Assembly (NCBI GenBank): GCA_033819885.1
Contig: JAQYUZ010000020.1
Span: 217,095 to 281,094 of the forward strand
Source of the DNA: Microbotryomycetes sp. JL201
Taxonomy: Eukaryota; Basidiomycota; Microbotryomycetes
DNA: 64,000 nucleotides
Direction: 5' to 3'
Below, piece after piece: positions 1 to 9,635 of this stretch; the first letter of the stretch is position 1; each line of letters opens with the position of its first letter. A program made the translations under genes and the position numbers. The notes under the pieces were generated by a model. That model saw nothing but the letters and a program-made list of their open reading frames with translations, ran no database searches and had not been told where the DNA came from.

Positions 1-764
1 CGAGGTGTGGGCTTGCAGCATTCCCTGACGCTGCCGACAAGAGGTTTGGGCAGACGGATCTCGGACGTCGTGTCGCCCACACCGCTGCGACAAGTGATAC
101 TCGCCCCGGCCAACGACAATGACGACGAAGAAGAGGAGGAGAAGGCGGATGTTTCCGCAGTGATCACGTCCGAGGAAGATGAGACAGCTGGGGCAGATGC
201 AGGCGAGGCGCTCCGAATCGACGACAGTATCTTGTCTGTCGATACCGACGTTGAGGTCGGAACTGATGAGTCCTACCATGGAAGTGGGAGTGAAGCGGAC
301 GAGGACGATCAGCTCGACGAGGTGGCTCCTTCGCGTTGTGAATCACGCATCAGGACGCCGGTCCAGCGCTCAACTTCCAGGACTACGCTGCCTCTGGCGC
401 AAGACGAGAATGCAGAAGTCGAGCTTGTGGTCGTCGTCCCTCGCAGACATAGCTGTGCGCGGTCGCCAAACCGAGACGACGACGACGAGGAGAACCAAGA
501 TCCCCGAGCATTGGACAAAAGCGTCGTAATGTCTGTCGCTTCGTCCAAAAAGCCAAAGCGGTAAGCCGCTTCTCCTTTCACAGGTCGACATGACGCTGAC
601 TATGCTTGTGCAGGAAACTCGGTAGCAGCAAGATGAAGGACGCGGAAGCGATCGACTTGTTGAGTGAAGAATTGCAGCCAAAGACTCCGTCTGCGGGTTT
701 GTCGCGGTGGAACAGCGTCAAGTCATTCAGCTCTGTCCACAAATCAGCCAGAGCAGCGCGATGA
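1..764 (+). CDS. 3' part of an unknown acidic/Ser-rich protein
   Basis: The reading frame is open from the first base, so the 5' end lies outside the window. Exon 1..560, intron 561-613 (gtaagc...cag) and exon 614-764 join in phase and end at TGA. The visible 230+ residues are low complexity: an acidic block (NDDEEEEE), another Asp/Glu-rich block, and a C-terminal part rich in Ser and basic residues (SSKKPKRK, VKSFSSVHKS). The basic stretch could be a nuclear localisation signal, which is inference only. I see no domain and do not recognise the family. No GC or codon shift separates it from its neighbours. Confidence 0.6.
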
Positions 765-1074
765 ACGAGCTTCACCTTGCTTTGCTCCCTTGTGTATCTA
801 TTTCGTCTTTTTTGAATGGTGTATCTCTCCTTGACAATTCTATTGATTTTTTTTTGCGCTGAAGACGAAAATCCAAAATCATATGAGAAGTGCTCTCGCT
901 GATTGCTTCGATCGCGTGAGCGTGACGATTTAATGTACACGATCTCAGGTGATATAAATGGAAGTGACCTGTCGGGTCCTCACGCGATTTCGGAGCGGAA
1001 TCTGCGCCATGATTGCTGTTCCTCCTATCGCGTTCGCGGCAGCTTTGAATGCGACTTTCATCACCAACACGAAG
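765..1074. other. intergenic, promoter side of the first ACS-like gene
   Basis: About 310 bases between the end of the unknown gene and the start of the aminotransferase. It holds a T-run near 848 and no recognisable gene. The frame upstream of the chosen aminotransferase start stays open to an ATG at 958, so a longer N-terminus cannot be excluded. Confidence 0.5.
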
Positions 1075-2817
1075 ATGCATGCCGAATTGAGCGATCGTGT
1101 CGAGCGACATCTGGCATGGACACAGTCGAGTGTATACGCACAGGCCCTCGACCGCACATTTGCAAGTGAGCTTTGTCCTGCCGGGCTCTGACGCTTGTTC
1201 CGGACATAATTTGATCGAGACATCGTAGACCTGTACTCGCCATCGAACGAGTCTGGAATCGTCAACGCCGGTTTGGCCGAGAATGTGATTTTCTCGCTCG
1301 TTGGAGTCATCTGAGAGTCAATGCATGCTGCTAATGTTGACTGAAACAGAGTTTGATGCACGATTGGCTCATCCAGTATTACGAGTCTCACTTTAAACTT
1401 GATTCGCTCGACTTGACTTATGGTTCGTTACTTCTGAAGTCAAAGAGAGGTGGACTAGGTTGAGCTGACATCCGCTCCTCAGGAACGTCATTGCTTGGAA
1501 GCACTCGACTGTTTCAAGCCTACAGCAGCTTTCTCAATGATTTTTTTGGTCCTCATACGCCACTACATGGCGACAAGCAATTCATCGCGGGCGTTGGCTT
1601 GACTGCTCTCCTCGACTGCCTCTCTCGAGTCTTGTTTGACGCTGGAGACAAATTAATCTTGTCGCGGCCGTACTACAACGCCCTAGTGGCTGATTTCAAG
1701 GAAAGCGGCGACGTCGACCTCGTTGGCGTCACTGTGCCAGAAAGTCAAAATGGAACAATGGCAGAGGTAGAATCAATGGAAAAAGAGATGCATGTGCTCC
1801 AGGAAGCAGGTCAGGCAAGCAGGGTCAAAGCGGTTTTGCTGATGAATCCGCACAACCCAACTGGTCAGCTGGGTTTGCCTCCACGTTGAAGCTATCAAAC
1901 TTATTGCTTTACCGCAGGATTAAATTATCCTCGGGAGACAATCGTAGCATACATGAAGTTTGCGGAAAAGTGGAACCTGTGGCTGATCGCGGACGAGATA
2001 TATGCCATGTCCGTGTTCGACTCGCCATACCCGTTCGTGTCCGTGCTGTCGATTGATGCACAATCCGAGGCGGGCTGCGACCCCGGGCGCATCATTCACT
2101 TGTACGGTGCGCTGCGCATAGAAGCTCTGGATGCTCGTGGCGATTTCGCTTGTCTCATACCTTGGATTCACACACAGGCGCAAGCAAAGATTTTGGTTCG
2201 AACGGTATCCGAATAGGTCTCTTGACTGTCCAACATAATGTGCGGCTTTACCAGGCGACAGCCTCATTAGCCAGGCCAATGAAGCTCGCGTCTCCAGCGG
2301 CAAGTCCAATGTTCGGATGATCGAGCCTATTTTCAGTACGGCGCTCATCTTTGAAGTCCTTACAGCATGTGATCTTCACCGCTCTGCTCAAGTGCGCCGA
2401 CTTGCCTGATTATTTTGAGCGAAATCGGACGGCGCTCAGAAACAGCTACGAGTATGCTTCTAGCTGGTTCAAGGCTCGAGGAATCCCTCATGTTCCAGCT
2501 CAAGCTGGCCACTTCATCCTTGTCGACCTTCGAGAACACGTGCGCAAAATCTCGGACACGAACTCGCACGTATCGCCAGGGGAGGCAGAGGTCGAATTAC
2601 TCAACAAGATGGTAGACGCTGGCGTTTATTTGGCTCCAGGTGAGCTCAACATGCAGCGACGCTCTCAGATAGCGAGCTGACGCGCGAGTGCTCGGCTTTT
2701 CTCTGCATAGGGCAATCTTACTTCTGTACGGAGCCAGGCTTTTTTCGGCTGACGCATTCTATCAGAAGGGAGTTCCTGGATGTAGCGCTGCGGAGACTTG
2801 ACAAGGTGCTGCAATAG
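1075..2817 (+). CDS. ACC-synthase-like PLP aminotransferase, copy 1
   Basis: Fold-type I PLP enzyme of the 1-aminocyclopropane-1-carboxylate synthase-like class, 430 residues after joining exons 1075-1165, 1229-1284, 1350-1422, 1483-1863, 1918-2106, 2178-2299, 2366-2639 and 2711-2817. Visible family marks: GLAEN near the N-terminus, NPHNPTG, ADEIYA, the Schiff-base lysine in ASKDFGSNGIRIG (about K267) and EPGFFRLTHS near the end. Start chosen because copy 2 begins with a matching M-x-A-x-LS-x-RVERH; upstream in-frame ATGs at 958 and 1009 exist. Intron 6 (2300-2365) begins GCAAGT, so it is read as GC-AG; with that, every exon keeps the phase of copy 2. Whether the enzyme makes ACC or is an ordinary aminotransferase cannot be told from sequence. 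A neighbouring copy lies 101 bp downstream. Confidence 0.85.
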
Positions 2818-2820
2818 AAG

Positions 2821-2830
2821 GTCACGTGAC
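2821..2830. promoter_or_regulatory. GTCACGTGAC palindrome between the two ACS-like genes
   Basis: A perfect 10-bp palindrome with an E-box core (CACGTG), three bases after the stop of copy 1 and about 90 bp before the start of copy 2. TCACGTGA is the kind of site bound by fungal bHLH factors of the Cbf1/Pho4 type; which factor binds here is unknown. Confidence 0.45.
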
Positions 2831-2918
2831 CAATGTGCGCGGTGGTCGCCGATGTGCCCTCTGAGCGCTCAGCTGCCCTTCACCGCTGAACGAAAGCCTG
2901 TGGGCGCGCCGCCGGAAG

Positions 2919-4654
2919 ATGCCCGCCCAATTGAGTAGCCGCGTCGAGCGACATATGACATGGTCAAATTCGAGTGTATTGGCGCCGACCTTGGGACGCG
3001 TGTTCGCCAGTGAATCAGCCATCGAGCGATGTTTCATGACTGAAGACAGCTCCTGACGTGCTTCTCGTTGACAGATCTGTACACGCCGTCGAACGTAGAT
3101 GGCGTCATCAACGCAGGCCTGGCCGAGAACGTGACTGCCGCACGAGCGTCTTGTCTGTTGCTCAACATATCCTGATTGCGCTCCGACTTCTTCAGAGTCT
3201 GATGCACGATTGGCTCATCCAATTCTATGACACGCACTTCAACATGACCTCGCTCGATTTGACGTATGGTTCGTCAATAAGCTAAGATGCTCAAACAACA
3301 CATAACCGTTTGGGCATAGGCACCTCTTTGCTTGGAAGCACGCGGTTGTTCAAAGCGTACAGCAACTTCCTCAACCAATACTTCAAACCTCATGATCCGG
3401 TCGCCGTTGAAAACCAGATCATCGCCGGCGTAGGCCTTAGTGCGCTGTTGGACTGCTTGTCGCGAGTCTTGTTCGACTCTGGGGACAAGATGATCTTGGC
3501 CCGGCCGTATTACAATGCTTTGGTGGCTGACTTCAAGGCGAGTGGCAACGTCGACCTAGTGGGCGTTGTGGTGCCAGACGGTGGAAACGGTACGCTCGAC
3601 GAGGTCGACAGTTTGGATATAGAAATGGAAAAGCTCAAATCCGAGGGGCAAGCCGACAAAGTCAAGGCCGTCTTGCTGATGAATCCTCATAACCCACTCG
3701 GTGCGTCTGAGCATGGCGACTTCAGACACAAACTGAGCAGGGCTCGTATAGGCTTCAACTACTCTAGAGAAACGCTGATTGCGTACATGAGGTTTGCGGA
3801 AAAATGGAATCTCTGGCTCGTGTCGGACGAGATTTACGCGCTTTCAGTTTTCGAATCAGACGTCGAGCACCGAGAGCCGTTCGTGTCCGTTCTATCGATA
3901 GACGCTTTAGGAGAAGCAAAATGTGATCCTGGGCGAATCATTCACCTTTACGGTAATGCTATCCGTGGCTCGGGCTCAAATATCGCTGCGATCGACTCAC
4001 GTTGTATTTCATAGGCGCGAGCAAAGACTTTGGATCGAATGGCATCCGGATAGGTCTCATGACTGTTCAACACAACAAAGAAGCATACGAAGCGACCGCA
4101 TCGCTTGCATGGCCGATGAAACTGTCGTCGCCAGCTGTGCGCACCATGTCCATCTGATCGAAAGCGCGTTCACTGACAGAAGCTCAGCAGGACATCATTT
4201 TCAGTGCTTTGCTCAATTCTGCAGACCTGCCAGACTACATCAAGCGCAACCAAGAGGCTTTGAAACAGAGCTATACGCGCGCTACACAGTGGCTCAAGCA
4301 ACGCAGTATTCCGTATACACCTGCACAAGCTGGACATTATATCCTGATAGACTTGCGAGGGTACACTGCTCGCTTCAAAGATGTAGCGGAAGCAGACCTT
4401 GATGGCGAGATCGAGTTGCTCAACAGAATGGTGGACGCTGGCGTCTACCTAGGACCAGGTCGGCTGTTTTTTTTTTCATGCTGTTCAGAGGCGTGCGATC
4501 GATGTGCTCACCTTTCATTGCCTCATCTTTCTCAGGTCACTCGTATTTTTGTCCCGAGCCTGGCTTCTTTCGCTTGACACACTCTATCCCGCCAGACCAC
4601 CTAGATTTGGCTTTGCAGAGACTAGATGCAGTGCTCGACAAGTCTGCTCAGTAA
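2919..4654 (+). CDS. ACC-synthase-like PLP aminotransferase, copy 2
   Basis: Tandem paralogue of the preceding gene, 436 residues. Exons 2919-3009, 3075-3130, 3196-3268, 3320-3700, 3752-3952, 4015-4136, 4191-4458, 4536-4654; exons 1-4 and 6 are exactly as long as in copy 1. Same motifs: GLAEN, NPHNPLG (Thr to Leu relative to copy 1), SDEIYA, ASKDFGSNGIRIG with the PLP lysine about K271, EPGFFRLTHSI. Here intron 6 starts with GT. A short extra stretch (about four residues) sits in exon 5. Both copies look intact, so they may differ in substrate or expression; that is inference. Confidence 0.87.
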
Positions 4655-4669
4655 GAGTGCAATATGAGA

Positions 4670-4677
4670 TCACGTGA
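4670..4677. promoter_or_regulatory. TCACGTGA palindrome before the coiled-coil gene
   Basis: Second copy of the E-box palindrome, 15 bases after the stop of ACS-like copy 2 and about 55 bases before the next start codon. Same candidate class of regulator as the site at 2821. Confidence 0.4.
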
Positions 4678-4731
4678 CCATTGAGGCACTCCGATTCTTT
4701 TGCGGCATCTGCCTTGCGACGCGCCTACACC

Positions 4732-6689
4732 ATGTTGCGACCCCCTTCTCCAAGCAAATTGCCTCAGTTCAGCAATGATAGGCCCCGAGCATTGCCTGCA
4801 CCAATCGCCGAGACCGGAATCAACAGAACACCGATTGGCGCGCCGGAGTCGACACCTCTGAAGCCATCTCGCGAAGCAAGTAGACTATTTGCGTCTACAA
4901 GCCATCAAGGATCTTTGGCAATGTCCAGCAATGTCGCAGCTCCCAGTGCTCGCTTGTCAGGATGGGATCGTTCAACATCGGCTCGCGCAGGGACCAGGAC
5001 ACAGCAGCCAAGCACCGTTCACAGCACGGTAGCTGGAAGATCTCTGGCACGAAGTAAGCTTGGTCCTGACTGTCGTGATACGACCCTGCCCCGACGGCGG
5101 TACGATATGATCGCTGATCGTCCACTCCCACCTTAGCAATAGAAACGAATACGATTTCGTCACCGCGCGTGCCATCTCCCAGCCGTGCGGAAGCCAGAAC
5201 AGTGTCAGCTTCAAGGTCCGCCACCGAAACCCCTTTGTCAACCCGCTCGGTCAGGTCAGCGGTTGCACCGTCTTTGAGCCACAGTTCTGTGCCCGACAGG
5301 TCTTTGTCAGCGAGCAGCATCAAGCCTGCAGCAATGCGGACGCTTGGTCGAGGCACGCCGGCGCAAACTTCGCAATCTGCTCGGCTGCCCAGTGCCACGC
5401 AGACCCCACTTGCACAGAGCCGAGTGCCTTCGAGAGGATCGGAAAGCAAAAACAGCACGTTGCAGAAAGCTGCATCTCTATCTAGTCTGAGGCCTGCATC
5501 TGTTGGCGGCCGATCAAATTCAAAACCGGCCCTCAAAACAGGCGAGACAGACGACTCTCCGATTGTCAACCGAAGCGTCTCTGTGTCAGGGACCGAGTCG
5601 AGATCAGTTTCGCGATCGAGCTCGCGTGCATCATCCAGAGCCGCTGTACGTTGTCCGCCCGCCGATCCCGATCGCTCACTGCAGTCGGTCGTGTCTGCGA
5701 CTCCCTCCAAGTCAGATGCTTCGCAAAGACCGATGCCTACTTCATACCCAGCGTCAAGACAGGCAAGATCGACTACGGGCCGGACCGCTCGCAGACCAGG
5801 ACCACGAGAATCAACAACGCGAGACGAAATTATTCGTCAGCAGAGCGCTGGACGAAGAGTATCTTCAGTTTTTGCCCAAGACGCGACTCCATGGCTTGGC
5901 AATGACAACGATGAAGACGATGAAGCGGTTTCGCTGCGCAAAAGCGCAGGATCTTCGAGTCAGAGGCGGATTTCTGACATTTCGGCGACGGCATCCAAAA
6001 CCATCCCGTTCAGGTCTCGAAATGCATCCGCGACGAGTGCAAAGACGACGACGACGACGACGACGACGACAGTGGCTGCGTCGCGTTCAAGTACGACACC
6101 GGCTCGCGTTACCAAGCCGTCCATGCCACCTCCACCGCCTTCGACGATGAAACAGCAACGTGAAGAGGAAGCACGTTTGCGCAAACTACTCGAGGACAAG
6201 CTGGACGAGATGAGAGCAGCTCTCGAATTGTCCAACAATGAGCTTGAGCGGATGCAAGAAGAGCGGTCACGATGGGATGAAGACCGGCGACGGATCGAGG
6301 GGGAGTGGCATGCAGAGAGAGACAGAATGGAAGCAGAGACGGGTTTGCTGGAGACTGAGGTCAAAGGCCTCGGTCGTAGACTTCAAGAAGAAAACGCGCG
6401 ATGGATCGAAGAGCGCAAGCACTTGCAGGACGAGGTGACACGAGCAAGGGCTGTGGCGGCAAGGACGGACGTTGAGTCCCGCGCCGATGTCCACGACGTT
6501 GAGAGGCTACGACTGGCTGTCTCTGGACATGAGATCTTGTCTCTGTTGGGATTGGCTGCCTGTCGCCACGAGGCGGTTGGTACGGCCGCTCGAGCCGAGC
6601 TAGACGCGACGGCCGACTTTGTGGAGCAGTTGGCGCATTCGAGGCGCGAATTGCAAGCGTGGAAGGAGGCGATTGCAGTGCAAAGCTAG
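4732..6689 (+). CDS. Ser-rich protein with C-terminal coiled coil
   Basis: Exon 4732-5053, intron 5054-5136, exon 5137-6689; 624 residues. The start ATG sits in a caccATG context. Roughly the first 440 residues are Ser/Arg/Pro-rich and probably disordered, with a Thr run encoded by an ACG repeat near 6043-6071. From about residue 445 to 560 a charged heptad-like segment (KQQREEEARLRKLLEDK and following) predicts a long coiled coil; the C-terminus is a further helical-looking segment. This plan is common in cytoskeletal or cell-polarity scaffold proteins, but no family can be named. A large open frame on the opposite strand (4895-5710) is a mirror of the Ser/Arg codons and is not taken as a gene. 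Confidence 0.7.
6043..6071 (+). repeat. ACG trinucleotide run in coding sequence
   Basis: A run of about nine tandem ACG codons gives a threonine tract inside the disordered part of the coiled-coil protein. Such in-frame triplet repeats vary in length between strains without breaking the frame. Confidence 0.8.
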
Positions 6690-6954
6690 CGTCCGCATTT
6701 GCAACACAGCGCGTGACTTTTTGACCGAACAGTGCACTGTGCCAAGACTCTTGCCGAAAAGGTTGTGCACAGCTTTCCTGGGCAATTTCGGATATTACAT
6801 AGACACTGGCGGCACACGGTTGCCTCTTTTGTCTACAAAATCGTCTCGTCTCTGTACCGGTGTACTAGCTCGACGCGTCTTTTATTTTCTGCTGCGGTCG
6901 CGCGCGCGCGCGCGCTTTGACGTTTGTTCGTTGATCTCTTGCCGACCTGGAAAT
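6690..6954. other. intergenic before chitin deacetylase
   Basis: About 265 bases with no gene. It contains the alternating CG tract at 6899-6915 and otherwise nothing recognisable. Confidence 0.5.
6899..6915. repeat. alternating (CG) tract upstream of chitin deacetylase
   Basis: Seventeen bases of uninterrupted alternating C and G, about 40 bases upstream of the chitin deacetylase start codon. Such tracts can adopt Z-DNA under negative supercoiling; any promoter role here is inference. Confidence 0.7.
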
Positions 6955-9017
6955 ATGCGCGCGTTTACGCTGGCCGTTGCGGCGCTGCCTGCGATTGTTG
7001 CTGCCGTGTGCAGTGACCACCAGCCTGCGCCGGCGCATCCTGTGCTCGTCAAGCGCGCGCTCGAGCGGCGCCAGCGACCTTCGTCCTCGACCACGGCCGC
7101 CGCCGACGCTGCAGCACAGACTCAGCGCCCTGGCGCGATCAATCCTCATGTCCAAGGAGCTCCTCCTCTGCCAGACTGTCAGTGTCCCGTCTTATTTTCT
7201 CTCTCTCTCTCTCGCATGCGCGCGCGCCAAGTGTTTTTCACCCGCTGCGGCCCGAGCGCGTCGCGGATCGACGGCACGCGGCACGCGTCTGCCGAGCACG
7301 GACCCGGTCAGGTGCACAGGATCACTCGCCCGGGAATTCATGCGCTGTCAATAGCACAATCGTACATCGTAACATCTTGGTCATAGCGCTGACATCACGA
7401 CAAACCCTACTCTCATCATCATGGGGACGCTGCCCCCGGAACGTGCACATCCTCCCTCTCCAGGGCAACAACTCGACTTGTCAGAATTCCCCGAACTCGA
7501 CAGGGTCCCACCAACAAACACACCCAAAGTCCAAGAGTGGATTCGCCAAGTCGGCAACAGGCTGCCTGACATTCCCCTGACCGGTCTCAACGGCTGCTCA
7601 AACACAACCTTCAACGCACAGGCCCTGCGTGATGCCGGCTCGGACGCCAACTGTGAGCACTTTGCCTGGACTGGCCTAAGCTTTCACGCTGACCGAGACT
7701 GCCAAACGAACAGGCTGGTGGACGTGTGGCGGCTGCACTCGCGACTCGGACGTGACAGTGTGCCCGGCTGACAAGCACGCATTCGGCTTGTCGTACGACG
7801 ACGGTCCATCAGACGACACGCCTCGATTGCTCAACTATCTCGACGAACAAGACCTCAAGTCGACATTCTTCGTGGTCGGCTCTCGCGTCTTGTCACGTCC
7901 AGAGATCCTCCAAAACACTTATATGGCAGGTCATGCCATCGCCGTCCACACGTGGAGTCATATGAGCTTGTGAGAACGGGCCGATGATCGCAGGGCGTGT
8001 GGAAACCGAACCTGACAGTGCTTGCATCGTTCTCTACTCGGCCAACATCCAGGACCACATTGACAAACGAGCAAATCATCGCCGAGCTCGGTTGGTCAAA
8101 GGAAGTCATCAAGGCTGTGATCGGTGTCACTCCGACGACCATGCGCCCGCCATATGGCGACATTGACGACCGAGTTCGAGCGATCTGCAAGGCTATGGAC
8201 TTGGTGCCCATTATCTGGTGAGAGCCTTCCTCTGAATTCAAGCTTGAGCAAGGAGACTGACGAGGATTGTGCATGCAGGACGAGTGTCGGAGAGACAAAC
8301 TTTGGTGCGCATCATGCCAAGTCGTGCTTGTCCGAAGTTGACACTTGCTGCCACATCCGCAGACACTGACGATTGGCGCATGAGCGATACCGTGAACCCA
8401 TATACCCAGGAGCAAATCTTGGAAAATTTTGATCACTTCCTCAACTTGTCAAGGCAGTTGTCGACTGGTTTCATCGTCTTGGCTCACGATCTTTATACTG
8501 TGAGCGGCGAGCGGCTAGAGAGCGACAGATACTCAGGATGACACTGATCGACATTGATTGTATCGCTTGCAGAGGAGTGTCGATTTCGCCAGTGAGTCAC
8601 AATGCTAAACAAGCTTGACCGGCGGCGGCCGAATCTGACTGTCGCGTCGCAGTCCAAACAATGCTTCCGCGGGCTATGGCTTACGAACCCAAGCTCGACT
8701 TGATGCCTATCAACACTTGTCAGGGCCAGTCCAACGCCGACATTTACGTCGAAACGCGCGCCAATGGATCAAACTCGACTTCGTCCTCTGCTTCGTCGCG
8801 GGAGGACTCGTCGTCCTCTACCGCATCGCAATCTTCACGTACGTCAGCCACGCGGGGCGTCTCGAGCGGCGCTGCACAAGCATCAGGAGGGTCTAGAACG
8901 GCGACGAGTGATCAGCAAGCAGTATCTCCATCGGGTCGACCCACATCGTCTGCACAACGAATGACGATTGGCGCTGGCGTCTTTGTCGGACTTTTGTCTG
9001 CCATAGTGCTTATTTAG
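6955..9017 (+). CDS. GPI-type chitin deacetylase (polysaccharide deacetylase)
   Basis: Carbohydrate esterase family 4 enzyme that removes acetyl groups from chitin in the cell wall. 459 residues; exons 6955-7177, 7464-7652, 7714-7969, 8053-8217, 8279-8304, 8363-8499, 8573-8591, 8653-9017. A signal peptide (MRAFTLAVAALPAIVAAV) leads, followed by FPELDRVPPT, typical of fungal chitin deacetylases. All NodB motifs are visible: SYDDGP (about 163), HTWSH (about 216), RPPYGD (about 254), DTDDW and LAHDL. The C-terminus is a long Ser/Thr tract ending in a hydrophobic tail (GVFVGLLSAIVLI), as expected for a GPI anchor. Intron 1 is unusually long (286 nt) and its borders are the least certain; it holds TC and GC runs. 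Confidence 0.88.
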
Positions 9018-9635
9018 ATTATGAGACATGCCTGCGTTTTCTATTGTTTCATCATTTTCGTCAAAGTCGCATGCGGCCGTATTTCGTCTGGTCCTTTCGG
9101 GTTACACAAGGACAATCTTTCTCTCTTCTTTTCTGTACGAGAAGTACTGAACACTTTTGATTGCATCGTCGTTGCGTTTGCCGCGAAACCGAGTCGATCG
9201 CGAGTGCTTATTCGCCACTGGCAACGATCCGCCTGCTGTCGGTGCTTGTGTCTCTTCGTCGTCGACTTGTTGCGCGACACGAGACGACCGTACAGGTGGG
9301 TCTTACCCGGTCAGGCTACTCAGGCCTCGCCCCGAATGTCCTTTCGGGTTAACGTTGAAGACATTCGCTTGCAATTGGCCTGGCTGGCGCTTGAAGCGCG
9401 GGTTTTTTCCCAAGAGAGAGTGCATGAGGCACTTTTCGGACTTGGTCATGGCAATATCGAACAAAAACACCATCATATTGATTACACCGAGAAAAAAAAA
9501 AGATGGTATTCTTCTTCCTCTTCAAAAATATGGTAGGACCAAAGCGAAAACTGGAAAAGATAGTCTTACAAAGAGCTTCAAGCTCCATTTCTAAAAGCAG
9601 TATGGAGGAAAAAAGAACAATGCAACTGATCATCT
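9018..9635. other. convergent 3' regions of chitin deacetylase and PMC1
   Basis: 618 bases between two stop codons on opposite strands. It holds A-rich stretches (for example near 9491) that fit 3' untranslated ends, and no coding sequence I can support. Confidence 0.5.

Noticed and set aside
2304-2336. 33-nt GT-AG intron in ACS-like copy 1
   Set aside because: Too short for this genome, and it would add nine residues absent from copy 2.
2300-2365. ACS-like copy 1 as a pseudogene because no in-phase GT donor is found for intron 6
   Set aside because: A GC-AG intron restores the exact exon length of copy 2 and every other exon is intact.
4895-5710. 271-codon open frame on the minus strand
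   Set aside because: It mirrors Ser/Arg-rich codons of the coiled-coil gene on the plus strand and has no family features.
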